From positions 1 through 14,280 of the forward strand of contig CAKUYZ010000042.1 of the NCBI GenBank assembly GCA_934717675.1: a DNA stretch of 14,280 bases, written 5' to 3'. Position numbers and translations under genes: made by a program. This DNA comes from an uncultured Bacteroidales bacterium. GTDB lineage: Bacteria; Bacteroidota; Bacteroidia; Bacteroidales; Marinilabiliaceae. This document shows positions 1 through 7,407 of the stretch, piece by piece; the stretch's first letter is position 1, and the number at the start of each line of letters is the position of its first letter. The notes under the pieces are model-generated. The model did not search any database. It was not told the DNA's origin and was given only the letters and a program-made list of their open reading frames with translations.

Positions 1-77
1 AGGATCCGGGCCACCTTCTCGTCCGACATCAGGAACTTGAACGACGTGTCGTATATGGGGTTCAGTATCTGTATCAT
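1..77 (-). CDS. Rpn/PD-(D/E)XK nuclease family protein, second tandem copy (partial, 5' end only)
   Basis: Only the first 25 codons or so lie in the window; the gene continues beyond base 1. It starts MIQILNPIYDTSFKFLMSDE, which is identical at DNA level to the start of the neighbouring copy at 1047-1123. The ATG (77-75) overlaps the TGA stop of the upstream copy (76-74) in an ATGA arrangement, so the two genes are probably translationally coupled and in one operon. By family knowledge, this N-terminus (LNPxxDxxFKxLM) opens the Rpn-like 'PD-(D/E)XK nuclease family transposase' proteins common in Bacteroidales. Whether this copy is intact cannot be seen. Confidence 0.75.
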   Translation of the reverse strand, partial: MIQILNPIYDTSFKFLMSDEKVARI

Positions 78-850
78 ACGCCCTCCTCTTTAGTCTCTTC
101 CATCAGCCCACGCACGTCGTCCGAGCCGACGTTGAGCAGGCGGGCTATCTCTTCCGCGCCCATGCCCATGCGTTGAAACCCATGGACGGCGAGGCGCAAG
201 GCCTCATGGCTCTTTTCCGCCTCCGCTTTGTTCCTCTCCGCCTCGGCCTTGCTTTTCTCCGCCTCCGCTCTGTTCCTCTCCGCCTCGGCCTTGCTTTTTT
301 CCGCCTCCGCTCTGTTCCTCTCCGCCTCGGCCTTGTAATGCTCAATCTTCACGTCGCGTGAGTCCAGCTCCCAGAGTATCTCCTCCTCTACTGACATCTT
401 CCGGCGCATCTCGGAGTCCAGCAGGCCGGCGCGGAGGCGCTCCACGACGGCGCGCTCGTCAACGCTCATCCCAGCCACGCCGTCCGGCAGGTTCAGCACG
501 CAGCGGTCCGACGGGGCGCAGTGGCGCTGGTCGAAGATCCCCAGGAGGCGCTCAGCGGCGTTGCCGGGGCGGGACGGGAGGCGGGGGATCTGCACTATCA
601 CGATGTCGTGAGTGAGGCTGTCCACGAAGTCCGACGGCACGCCCATCGAGATGGGACGGCCGTCATAGTCCACAAGGCTCCGCCCGTAGCCGTACGCTAT
701 GGGCTCGCGCATCGACGGCAGCGTGTGGCCCAGAAGGTAGATGGCCACTATGTGACGGGGCGTGCGGCCGTCTGAGCGGACGTTGCCGGGGTCCGAGTAC
801 TGGCCGCCGAGGTATTTGCGAAACCGGAACAGCTCCGTCTGGAGCCACAC
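74..850 (-). pseudogene. Rpn/PD-(D/E)XK nuclease family protein, C-terminal part after the in-frame TAG
   Basis: This 258-codon frame is continuous with the N-terminal part upstream and starts with GTG directly after the TAG. It begins VWLQTELFRFRKYLGGQYSD, the conserved segment that follows the ExQ motif in this family, so it is the missing remainder of one about 349-codon gene and not an independent gene. Further on come family-typical stretches (HIVAIYLLGH; DIVIVQIPRLP) and then a strongly charged coiled-coil region (about residues 172-213) of alternating AEAERNR / AEAEKSK heptads, encoded by a 42-bp tandem repeat. The last about 40 residues resemble the C-terminal tail of Rpn-like proteins, with a small helix-turn-helix-like stretch GMGAEEIARLLNVGSDDV. 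I see no convincing ribosome binding site for independent translation from the GTG. It ends TGA, overlapping the next copy. Confidence 0.7.
217..335 (-). repeat. 42-bp tandem repeat (about 2.8 units) encoding charged coiled-coil heptads
   Basis: Units begin at 217, 259 and 301 (CCGCCTCCGCT on the plus strand), spaced exactly 42 bp, with very few differences between units. Each unit also contains a weaker 21-bp half-repeat. On the minus strand one unit encodes two heptads of the form AEAE(R/K)(N/S)(R/K). The in-frame length of 42 bp means copy-number changes would lengthen or shorten the coiled coil without a frameshift. Confidence 0.9.
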
Positions 851-1123
851 CTACTGGAGCTCGATGAGGACCGTCTCCTGGCGAGGGGCGCCGTCCGACG
901 GGGACTCGTCCTCCACCGTCGCCTTGAAGTCCAGGCGGTATATCGGGTAGTCGCGGTCGGGCGAGCGGTCGCGTCCCACGGTGTCCGCGTACTCCTGCGA
1001 GGACATGGACAGGCTCGTCACGCTCCGCTTCAGCAACGCCGACAGGAGGATCCGGGCCACCTTCTCGTCCGACATCAGGAACTTGAACGACGTGTCGTAT
1101 ATGGGGTTCAGTATCTGTATCAT
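851..1123 (-). pseudogene. Rpn/PD-(D/E)XK nuclease family protein, N-terminal part ending at an in-frame TAG
   Basis: This is a 90-residue reading frame that stops at TAG (853-851); the same frame then continues open to base 74. Visible features are LNPIYDTSFKFLM (5-17), the nuclease-core segment YRLDF with Asp65, and IELQ at 87-90, matching the D...ExQ active-site pattern of this family. Intact relatives continue ELQ-K-(T/V)WL; here the Lys codon position is TAG, and the following codons read VWLQTELFRFRKYL in frame. I placed the start at ATG 1123 because identity with the second copy begins exactly there. ATG 1129 (Met-Pro-Met) is a close alternative with a better-placed AGGA. The longer TTG start at 1159 overlaps a probable -7 promoter box and is unlikely. 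The gene is probably a nonsense-interrupted copy; sequencing error or readthrough remain possible. Confidence 0.7.
1047..1123 (-). repeat. 77-bp direct repeat, copy 1 (identical to 1-77)
   Basis: Bases 1047-1123 match 1-77 without a mismatch. The identity ends exactly at the ATG of both genes on one side; on the other side it is cut by the window edge, so the true repeat is longer. It covers the first 25 codons of each tandem nuclease-like gene. The two copies lie 1046 bases apart in the same orientation, so they are candidates for gene conversion or for deletion of the intervening TAG-bearing gene. Confidence 0.95.
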
Positions 1124-1156
1124 GGGCATTACGTCCTTTGGCTCTTTCGCTATTCG

Positions 1157-1164
1157 CAAATATA
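1157..1164 (-). promoter_or_regulatory. Candidate Bacteroidetes -7 promoter box for the tandem nuclease-like genes
   Basis: On the minus strand these bases read TATATTTG, a full match to the Bacteroidetes TAnnTTTG -7 element. It sits about 33 bases upstream of the ATG at 1123 and downstream of the korB terminator. I find no TTTG -33 element at the usual spacing, so this rests on the -7 box alone. Confidence 0.4.
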
Positions 1165-1201
1165 TGAAATCTTATCGTACTCCCCCACACCGCCAAAAGC
1201 G

Positions 1202-1234
1202 AACCCCGTTCCGCATGTGTGGCGGAACGGGGTT
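1202..1234 (-). terminator. Hairpin terminator after korB
   Basis: There is a perfect 13-bp inverted repeat (AACCCCGTTCCGC at 1202-1214 pairing with 1222-1234) with a 7-nt loop. On the minus strand it lies about 30 bases after the korB stop and is followed by CGCTTTT, a short T run. Its position between korB and the promoter-like box of the next gene fits a transcription terminator for the gldA-korA-korB unit. Confidence 0.8.
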
Positions 1235-1264
1235 ACAGACTACGTTTTCGAGGTGTTGTTTTAC

Positions 1265-2269
1265 TTACTTGACCTCCCAGATGTCGTTAGTCTCAAGAAG
1301 CTCCGCAAAGTTGTGATACTTCTTTTTCTCAGACACCTCACCAAGCTGATCCCAGACTGCGTCATTGTATGTCGGTGCCTCAACATCGCGAATCACGCCA
1401 AGAGCCACGGGGAAGTCGGGGCCTTCCATCAACGCCAATTTGAGTTGGAGCGTATTGTCCTGACAGTGCGCATCATGAACCAGGATGTCGTTTAAAGTCA
1501 CGCCATTCTCGCCTATCTTGACCACTTTGAGACCGAAGCCCTCTTGCACAAGGCCAAACTCTTTGTCTTTGCCAAAGACCAGCGGTTTTCCATGCTCCAC
1601 ATAGATGGCGTTCAACTCGCGGCCCTCGCGATTATATACCGCATCATGGGTGCCGTTGTTGAATATGACGCAGTTCTGCAAAATCTCGCAGACCGACGCG
1701 CCCTTGTGCTTATAAGCGGCCTTGAGGATGTCCACAGTCCCCTGCGCGTCAGTGGCCACGGCGCGGGCGAAGAAATGGCCGCGTGCGCCAAAACAGAGCT
1801 CGGCGGGGCGGAAAGGATCCTCCACGGTGCCGTAGGGCGATGACTTAGAGACGAAACCGCGCGGAGACGTCGGGCTATACTGTCCCTTGGTGAGACCGTA
1901 GATGCGGTTGTTTAGCAATATCATGTTGAGGTCGATATTGCGGCGGTTTGCATGGATGAAATGGTTGCCGCCTATGGCGAGGCCGTCTCCGTCTCCGCTC
2001 ACCTGCCAAACGGTCAGGTTGGGGTTGGCCACTTTGGTGCCCGTGGCTATGGCTGCCGCACGGCCGTGGATGGTGTTCATGCCATACGTGGCCATATAGT
2101 GGGGCAGGCGGCTGGAACAACCGATGCCCGAGATGACGGCCGTCTCCCACGGAGCTACGCCGATCTCCGCCATGGCCTTGTGGAGCGAGGCGAGGAAGAA
2201 ATGGTCTCCACAGCCAGGGCACCAGCGCGGCTGGCCTTTCTTATAGTCGTTTATAGTGAAATCGCTCAT
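1265..2269 (-). CDS. korB: 2-oxoglutarate:ferredoxin oxidoreductase, beta subunit
   Basis: This is the 334-residue thiamine-diphosphate-binding beta subunit of a 2-oxoacid:ferredoxin oxidoreductase. With KorA it oxidatively decarboxylates 2-oxoglutarate to succinyl-CoA and reduces ferredoxin in the cytoplasm. Visible motifs are RWCPGCGDH (15-23), GIGCSSR (48-54), which together with CPGCG holds conserved cysteines typical of the family, GRAAAIATG (69-77), and the ThDP/Mg2+ motif GDGDGLAIGGNH followed by LNMILLNNRIYGLTKGQYSPTSP (about 92-137). The length is normal for the family. It begins 27 bases after korA and is followed by a strong hairpin, so it is the last gene of the operon. The 2-oxoglutarate assignment over other 2-oxoacids comes from family resemblance and pairing with a fused gamma-alpha subunit; substrate is inferred. 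Confidence 0.95.
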   Translation of the reverse strand: MSDFTINDYKKGQPRWCPGCGDHFFLASLHKAMAEIGVAPWETAVISGIGCSSRLPHYMATYGMNTIHGRAAAIATGTKVANPNLTVWQVSGDGDGLAIGGNHFIHANRRNIDLNMILLNNRIYGLTKGQYSPTSPRGFVSKSSPYGTVEDPFRPAELCFGARGHFFARAVATDAQGTVDILKAAYKHKGASVCEILQNCVIFNNGTHDAVYNREGRELNAIYVEHGKPLVFGKDKEFGLVQEGFGLKVVKIGENGVTLNDILVHDAHCQDNTLQLKLALMEGPDFPVALGVIRDVEAPTYNDAVWDQLGEVSEKKKYHNFAELLETNDIWEVK

Positions 2270-2296
2270 GATGTTCTGATAAATGCTTTTTTAACC

Positions 2297-4147
2297 CTAA
2301 CCCTTGATAATCTTGTCGAAAGCCTCAACGAGCTCGTTTACGATGAATGGCTGACCCTTGACTTGGTTGAACTGGTACGGCACGAAGCCGTCCACCTTCA
2401 TTCTCAAGAAGGCTGCGAACTGGCCAAGGTTCTGCTCCGCCACCACCACTTTCCTGTACCTCTTCAACACTTCCGCCGTGTTGGCGGGCAGCGGGTTGAT
2501 GAACTTGAAGTGCGCCAAGGCCACCTTCTTGCCCGCGGCGCGCATCTCGTCCATGGCTGCATGGAGATGGCCGTAGGTGCCGCCAAAGCCCACAATGAGC
2601 AAGTCGGCGTCGTCTTTATCTCCAAGCACCTCGACATCGGGCACTTCAATCTTGTCCACCTTTGCCTGACGGAGGCGGCACATAAGGTCGTGGTTCTCTG
2701 GGTTGGTGGATATGGCACCCGTCTTGTTGTCTTTCTCCAAGCCGCCAAGAATGTGCTGGAAGCCCTCACGGCCAGGCACGGCCCAATAGCGCACGTCGGT
2801 CTCCTCGTTGCGCATATAAGGTGTCCACTTGCCTTTGAGCTCCTCGGGCACGTATGGAGGCTTGATGGCGGGGAACTTGTCCAGCTCCGGAAGGCGGAAC
2901 GCGGCGGAGCCGTTGGCCACGAAAGCGTCGGTCAGCAGCACCACGGGCGTCATGTGTTCCAAGGCAATCTTGCAAGCCTGATATGCGGCGTCGAAACAAT
3001 CGACAGGCGAAGTGGCGGCCACAACGGGCATTGGGCTCTCGCCATTGCGGCCAAAGAGCACCTGCAGCAAGTCGGTCTGCTCACTCTTGGTCGGGAGACC
3101 CGTGGCTGGGCCACCGCGCTGCACGTCAATGACCACAAGCGGCAGCTCCAAGATGACGGCCAAGTTCATAGCCTCGCTCTTGAGGCATATGCCAGGTCCC
3201 GACGTGGACGTGACACCCAACGCGCCGGCAAACGACGCTCCGAGCGCCGAGGAGCAACCGGCCAACTCGTCTTCACACTGCACGGTGATGACTCCCAAAG
3301 ACTTGTGCTTAGACAGCTCATGGAGGATGTCTGTGGCCGGGGTTATGGGGTAAGAACCGAGGAAGAGGCGCAGGCCCGCCTTCTCGGCAGCCGCGATGAG
3401 TCCGTAGGCCGTGGCCTTGTTGCCCGTGATGTCCATATACCGGCCAGGAGTCTTGACTTTGCTCTCCACGCGATAGACGTTGGCCGCAGAGCTGTGGGTG
3501 TTGTGGCCATAGTCATAGCCGGCCTGGATGACTTTTATGTTAGCATCGGCCACACCGGGCTTCTTGGCGAACTTCTCGCGCAAGAAGTTGAAAGCCACGT
3601 CGAGGTCGCGGCTAAAGAGCCAGCACACGAGACCAAGGGCGAACATATTGCGGCACTTGACGATGCTCTTGACATCCATTCCGGAGTCCGCCAGGCAGTC
3701 TTTGACCATCTGCGTGATGGGGCAGGCAATGACGCGGTCCGGGTCTATGCCCATCTCGGCGAGCGGGTCAGTGGTCTCAAAGGCGGCTTTCTTCAAGTCC
3801 GCCTCGCGGAAAGCGTCGGTGTCTATTATGATGGTGGCGTCTGGCTTGGCGTAGCGATACTGTGTCTTGAGGGCAGCCGCGTTCATGGCCACCAAGACGT
3901 CGCACTTGTCACCAGGCGTGTACACCATGCCGGCGCCAATGTGCACCTGGAAGCCAGACACGCCCGTGAGCGAGCCTTGCGGGGCGCGGATGTCGGCCGG
4001 GTAATCGGGAAACGTGCTGATGCTGTTGCCCACGGTAGCCGACACTGTGGAGAAGATGTTACCTGCCAACTGCATGCCGTCTCCGGAGTCTCCGGAGAAA
4101 CGGACAGTCACGTTGTCAAGTTCTTTCACAATCATTTTGTCTGCCAT
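2297..4147 (-). CDS. korA: 2-oxoglutarate:ferredoxin oxidoreductase, alpha subunit (gamma-alpha fusion)
   Basis: This 616-residue partner of KorB has two parts. The N-terminal gamma-type domain (about 10-190) carries VRFSGDSGDGMQLAGNI and FPDYPADIRAPQGSLTGVSGFQVHIG. The alpha domain (about 240-610) carries GNKATAYGLIAAAEKAG, GSYPITPATD (264-273), TSTSGPG (313-319) and DVQRGGPATGLPTKSEQTDL (341-360), which are pyrimidine-binding and subunit-interface signatures of the family. The C-terminal segment LLIVGFGGTYGHL...NPLPANT is the usual Rossmann-like domain. The gamma-alpha fusion and length match KorA of Bacteroidetes. It ends in TAG followed two codons later by TAA. It lies 42 bases after gldA with no obvious promoter between them and 27 bases before korB, suggesting one transcript. 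Confidence 0.95.
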   Translation of the reverse strand: MADKMIVKELDNVTVRFSGDSGDGMQLAGNIFSTVSATVGNSISTFPDYPADIRAPQGSLTGVSGFQVHIGAGMVYTPGDKCDVLVAMNAAALKTQYRYAKPDATIIIDTDAFREADLKKAAFETTDPLAEMGIDPDRVIACPITQMVKDCLADSGMDVKSIVKCRNMFALGLVCWLFSRDLDVAFNFLREKFAKKPGVADANIKVIQAGYDYGHNTHSSAANVYRVESKVKTPGRYMDITGNKATAYGLIAAAEKAGLRLFLGSYPITPATDILHELSKHKSLGVITVQCEDELAGCSSALGASFAGALGVTSTSGPGICLKSEAMNLAVILELPLVVIDVQRGGPATGLPTKSEQTDLLQVLFGRNGESPMPVVAATSPVDCFDAAYQACKIALEHMTPVVLLTDAFVANGSAAFRLPELDKFPAIKPPYVPEELKGKWTPYMRNEETDVRYWAVPGREGFQHILGGLEKDNKTGAISTNPENHDLMCRLRQAKVDKIEVPDVEVLGDKDDADLLIVGFGGTYGHLHAAMDEMRAAGKKVALAHFKFINPLPANTAEVLKRYRKVVVAEQNLGQFAAFLRMKVDGFVPYQFNQVKGQPFIVNELVEAFDKIIKG

Positions 4148-4189
4148 ATCGTTTGATTTGTTTAATGATTCTTTTGTTGGTGTGTCCGC

Positions 4190-5110
4190 TCACGCTTCCG
4201 CCTTATGCCGCGTCAGCTGGTGGAATACATCCTCCACCCCCTCTTCCACGGCCGTCAGCCGCAGCAGTGGCGCGCCATGCGAGGCCGCGAAGCCAAAAGC
4301 CGCGAGGCGCAAGTCTTCCGCCTTGGCAGGAGCCGTGAGGCGAAAACGGCGAGGCCCCGTGGCCACCGCCTTGACGCCAAGCTCTTGGGTGAGGATGGCG
4401 GCGTCCACGTCCGAGGCGAACTCCACGTCCACCACCTGCCCGTCCGCAGCCAGGCTCAGAACCTCCTCCACGCTGCCTTGGGCGCGGATTTGGCCGTGAT
4501 CTATTATTATGATGTGGTCGCACGTTGCCTCCACCTCTTGCATTATGTGCGTGGAGAGGATGACCGTGCGCTCCTGCGCCAGGCTGCGGATGAGCTCCCT
4601 AACCTCCATAATCTGGTTTGGGTCCAAGCCCGTCGTCGGCTCATCCAAAATCACCACCTTGGGGTCTCCAATCAGAGCCTGCGCGATGCCCACGCGCTGA
4701 CGATAGCCCTTGGACAATGCGCCAATCTGCTTGTGCGCCTCGGGAGTCAACCCCGTCATCCCGACCAGCTCGGCCACCTTGCGAGCGGGGGATGACACTC
4801 CATACATGCCAGCCACCATGGCCAAATATTCGCGCACGTACATGTCGAGATATAACGGGTTATGCTCCGGCAGGTAGCCTATGAGACGGCGCACCGCCAA
4901 CGGCTCGGCCTCAATGTCGTGGCCACACACGCTCACGCTCCCGCTGTCGGGCCGCACGTAGCCAGTCACAACTTTCATCAGCGTTGACTTGCCCGCGCCG
5001 TTGGGGCCAAGCAAGCCGACAACCTCGCCCTCCGCCACGCGGGCGGACACGTTATCCAAGGCGCGTTGCTCTCCGTATGTCTTGGTTATGTTGCGGATAA
5101 TGATGGACAT
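4190..5110 (-). CDS. gldA: Gliding-motility-type ABC transporter ATP-binding protein GldA
   Basis: This is a 306-residue ABC ATPase. Numbering from ATG 5110, it has Walker A GPNGAGKST (35-43), signature LSKGYRQRV (132-140), Walker B VVILDEP (152-158) and the switch His in STHIMQE (188). The Q-loop reads GYLPEHNPLYLDMYV, with Glu82 where most ABC proteins have Gln; this is characteristic of the GldA subfamily. About 100 residues follow the ATPase core, as in GldA/CcmA-like proteins. The upstream TTG (5131) is less likely than this ATG, which starts MSIIIRNITKTYG as in relatives. In gliding Bacteroidetes GldA works with GldF/GldG; in non-gliding Bacteroidales its substrate is unknown. No membrane subunit is encoded in the window. 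It is likely the first gene of the unit with korAB. Confidence 0.88.
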   Translation of the reverse strand: MSIIIRNITKTYGEQRALDNVSARVAEGEVVGLLGPNGAGKSTLMKVVTGYVRPDSGSVSVCGHDIEAEPLAVRRLIGYLPEHNPLYLDMYVREYLAMVAGMYGVSSPARKVAELVGMTGLTPEAHKQIGALSKGYRQRVGIAQALIGDPKVVILDEPTTGLDPNQIMEVRELIRSLAQERTVILSTHIMQEVEATCDHIIIIDHGQIRAQGSVEEVLSLAADGQVVDVEFASDVDAAILTQELGVKAVATGPRRFRLTAPAKAEDLRLAAFGFAASHGAPLLRLTAVEEGVEDVFHQLTRHKAEA

Positions 5111-5149
5111 CGTATGGGTAAAGTTAGCCAATTTGGGTGAATATACGAA

Positions 5150-5180
5150 GCGGCACCCGCCCGCATGAGGGGGGTGCCGC
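5150..5180 (-). terminator. Hairpin between the serine-rich lipoprotein gene and gldA
   Basis: A perfect 9-bp inverted repeat, GCGGCACCC at 5150-5158 and GGGTGCCGC at 5172-5180, has a 13-nt loop. It lies about 100 bases after the stop of the serine-rich lipoprotein gene on the minus strand and 40 bases before the gldA start. The sequence after the hairpin (TTCGTATATT) is only partly T-rich. It probably ends the lipoprotein operon; a leader structure for gldA is the alternative. Confidence 0.5.
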
Positions 5181-5276
5181 GATGCAATTCAGTGAAATAC
5201 TTACGCAGACCGTTTAGCGATATACAGATGCGAGGCCGAGTGTTATAAATATCTACACGCCGAGGTCGTTGTCGCG

Positions 5277-5603
5277 TTACTTCGTCACCGTCTTGCGTCC
5301 TTTTGAGGTGGAGCTTCCTCCCGTGGCCTTGCCCGCATCGGAGCTTTTGAGGCCTGATGAGCTGCCGCTGGAAGAGGAACCGCTGTTTGATGACGAGGAG
5401 TAAGTTGCGGAAGAAGAGGATGACGACGATGATTTGGACTGCGCCGCCACTGAGGCCGCATGCACCGTCGTGTTGTATATCTCGCGGCCAAGGCTGGAGT
5501 CGGCCACGGCCAGCACCTGCCGACAAGACGTGAGAAGCAGGCCCACCGCAATCGCGGCCACGGCGCAACATAGCGTTCCGCTTGCTGACATTCGCATTTT
5601 CAT
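5277..5603 (-). CDS. Small serine-rich lipoprotein, function unknown
   Basis: This is a 108-residue protein that I do not recognise by homology. The N-terminus is a lipoprotein signal: a basic start (MKMRM), a hydrophobic core (about 10-24) and lipobox LLTSC with the modifiable Cys at 27. After a short stretch (REIYNTTVHAASVAAQ) residues 56-88 are mostly serine, with runs of eight and four, broken by Gly, Asn and Tyr. The tail is Ser/Gly/Lys rich and basic (KGRKTVTK). No enzymatic domain is visible. The low-complexity segment suggests a flexible linker or surface-exposed tether, possibly a glycosylation substrate, but that is inference. It starts 28 bases after the C1 peptidase stop, in the same direction, so it is probably co-transcribed. 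Start codons at Met1, Met3 or Met5 are all possible. Confidence 0.7.
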   Translation of the reverse strand: MKMRMSASGTLCCAVAAIAVGLLLTSCRQVLAVADSSLGREIYNTTVHAASVAAQSKSSSSSSSSATYSSSSNSGSSSSGSSSGLKSSDAGKATGGSSTSKGRKTVTK

Positions 5604-5631
5604 GATTCTGTGGATTTAATGGTTCGTGACA

Positions 5632-7407
5632 TTATTTCATTTTGACCACCTTACGAGGTTTTGCGGGGGACGCGCCCACCGTCCGGGCCCATTCCACGGC
5701 TTTGTTTCGCAAGTCGCCGCTCTTGCGGGCCGCATTGATGAGCGCGGAGATCTCCTCGGGCGTATATGTGTTCAACGCCGCGGGGGTCACTGCCGTCTGC
5801 TCGGCAAAATGGGCGTTCTGCTTGGGCTTGGCTGTGGCCAGACGGAGGGATTTGTTGTTAGATATGTAAGTTTTTAGCACTCCGTTCTCAAACTCCAGCG
5901 GGCCTCCCTCGGAGTTTGTGAGGAAGTAGTAGTTGTTGCTCTCGTCGCTCTCCGCCACCGAGCAAAAGGCATCCGCCATCAACACCATGTAATATTTGCC
6001 TGTAACATTCGGCATTTTATATGTCCATGAGAAGTAAGACTCCTCGCCATTTACCGTGGAGGCGACAGACGCCCCTCCGGGGATGTCAATGTTCGTAAGC
6101 GAATAGCCCTGGGCCTCCACGCCTCCCAAAGTCTCGCTGGCCTCCTCCGGGTCCCACTGCCCGTTCATCTCGCCCTTTTCAAGCCCAAGCTGGTCAGAGT
6201 AGAGGTCTATCAAGACGATGGTGTATTGGTTTGCGTTGTACGCATTGTATAGCAGGTAGCAGTTGCCCCACGAGGCCGAGGCAGGCACAGTGCCGGAGCC
6301 CGCGTTGCACACGTCGTAGGTCAGCGTGCGCCACGTGGGGTCGGCCGCGTCGGGGTCTGAGTCATCCTCATAGTCCACGTCCGTCACCTTATACGGCTGC
6401 AGGTCAACAGCCGACGATGGATCGCCATAGCCCTTGTCTTCATCCGAGTTCTCATACAGGGCGAAACCATATTGCGCGAATTCGCCGCTGGCGTCGCCGT
6501 TGCAGAAAAAGTCGTAGTCTATCCAGATGAAACCATCGTCTCCCCAACTTTGCCCCCAAGAGTTCACCACCTTGAAAGCCCCGTTCTTGCCCATGTTGTC
6601 GTCATAGCCCACGAGGGTTATGGCGTGATAGGAGTGCATGCCCGTGCGGTTGAACGTGCCGTGGCTATACAGCACGTCGCCGCCGCGCGCGCTCATAAAG
6701 TTGTCTCCCAAGCGCGCGCCAAAGACAATGGGATGGCCCTCGTAGAGATACCTCTTCAGCTTAGCGGGGTCGTTGATCTCGACCTCGCGATAGCTGTCTA
6801 TCTTGTATTTCGCGGCGTTCTGGTCGGCGGCAGCCGTATTTTCGCAGTCGCAATCTTCTTTCGACTCGAACTGAAGCCTCCCCATGCCATTCCACGAAGC
6901 CACGCCATAGTATTGCATTTGCCTCAGCGCGCCAAAGATGCACGAGCCCTTGCACTTCTCGTTCTTATACTTGTAATCCAACGCCTTGAAGATATAGGCG
7001 GGGCTGAAGATGTCGTCCTTGGTCAAGTCATCGGTCTTAATGTCGTGGGCGTGGGCGTATAGCCAGGTGCGGGCGTAATATGCCGTGGCCCAAGCCGTGC
7101 AGGAGCCATAGCTTCCCTGGTTGCCTATGGGCGGAAGCCACGGCGACAAGTCCACCACGCCTGCCACCTTCCCGCCGACAATGCTGCCACCGCCAGTGTT
7201 TATCTGGATGTCATCTTCAACTTGAGACGTGTCCTCGTCTTTCTCTAGCCATCCGAGACCCTTGTCGTCAATCACCACGCGCGTGCCGTCGTCAATGTCG
7301 TCAACAATGCCGAGGATGGTGTTCAGCACGTCTTCATCGCACGCGGTGAAGAGGGTTCCCGCCGCCAATGACAGCCCGGCCACGGCCATCAGACTGAATC
7401 TTTTCAT
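5632..7407 (-). CDS. Papain-like (C1 family) cysteine peptidase lipoprotein with CARDB-like C-terminal domain
   Basis: This 591-residue exported lipoprotein has a signal peptide ending LFTAC (Cys23 lipidated), then an acidic linker (about 24-70). The peptidase domain (about 84-320) shows the papain catalytic set: Gln97 and Cys103 in PIGNQGSYGSCTAWA with the normal spacing of six, His261 in HSYHAITLVGYDD, and Asn282 in KVVNSWGQSWG. The canonical CGSCW is altered to YGSCT, so the Cys before the nucleophile (used in a disulfide in papain) and the Trp after it are absent. There is no obvious long propeptide. Residues about 330-520 resemble a CARDB/Ig-like module (LTYDVCNAGSGTVPAS...SDESNNYYFLTN). 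The last about 65 residues form a basic tail. It probably sits at the outer membrane or periplasm and cleaves proteins or peptides; the target is unknown. It follows the pentapeptide-repeat gene by 53 bases. Confidence 0.88.
   Translation of the reverse strand: MKRFSLMAVAGLSLAAGTLFTACDEDVLNTILGIVDDIDDGTRVVIDDKGLGWLEKDEDTSQVEDDIQINTGGGSIVGGKVAGVVDLSPWLPPIGNQGSYGSCTAWATAYYARTWLYAHAHDIKTDDLTKDDIFSPAYIFKALDYKYKNEKCKGSCIFGALRQMQYYGVASWNGMGRLQFESKEDCDCENTAAADQNAAKYKIDSYREVEINDPAKLKRYLYEGHPIVFGARLGDNFMSARGGDVLYSHGTFNRTGMHSYHAITLVGYDDNMGKNGAFKVVNSWGQSWGDDGFIWIDYDFFCNGDASGEFAQYGFALYENSDEDKGYGDPSSAVDLQPYKVTDVDYEDDSDPDAADPTWRTLTYDVCNAGSGTVPASASWGNCYLLYNAYNANQYTIVLIDLYSDQLGLEKGEMNGQWDPEEASETLGGVEAQGYSLTNIDIPGGASVASTVNGEESYFSWTYKMPNVTGKYYMVLMADAFCSVAESDESNNYYFLTNSEGGPLEFENGVLKTYISNNKSLRLATAKPKQNAHFAEQTAVTPAALNTYTPEEISALINAARKSGDLRNKAVEWARTVGASPAKPRKVVKMK

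Noticed and set aside
1124..1159. Upstream extension of the Rpn-like gene to a TTG at 1159
   Set aside because: The TTG is part of the TATATTTG promoter-like box, and identity to the second copy begins only at ATG 1123.
1952..4156. A 734-codon open frame on the plus strand, antisense to both korB and korA
   Set aside because: It is antisense to two certain genes and crosses their junction; its sequence shows no recognisable domain. Long antisense frames arise from codon bias in GC-rich genes.
5086..5571. A 161-codon minus-strand frame overlapping the serine-rich lipoprotein and reaching the gldA start
   Set aside because: It has no signal peptide or domain and conflicts with the lipoprotein frame, which has a convincing lipobox and operon spacing.
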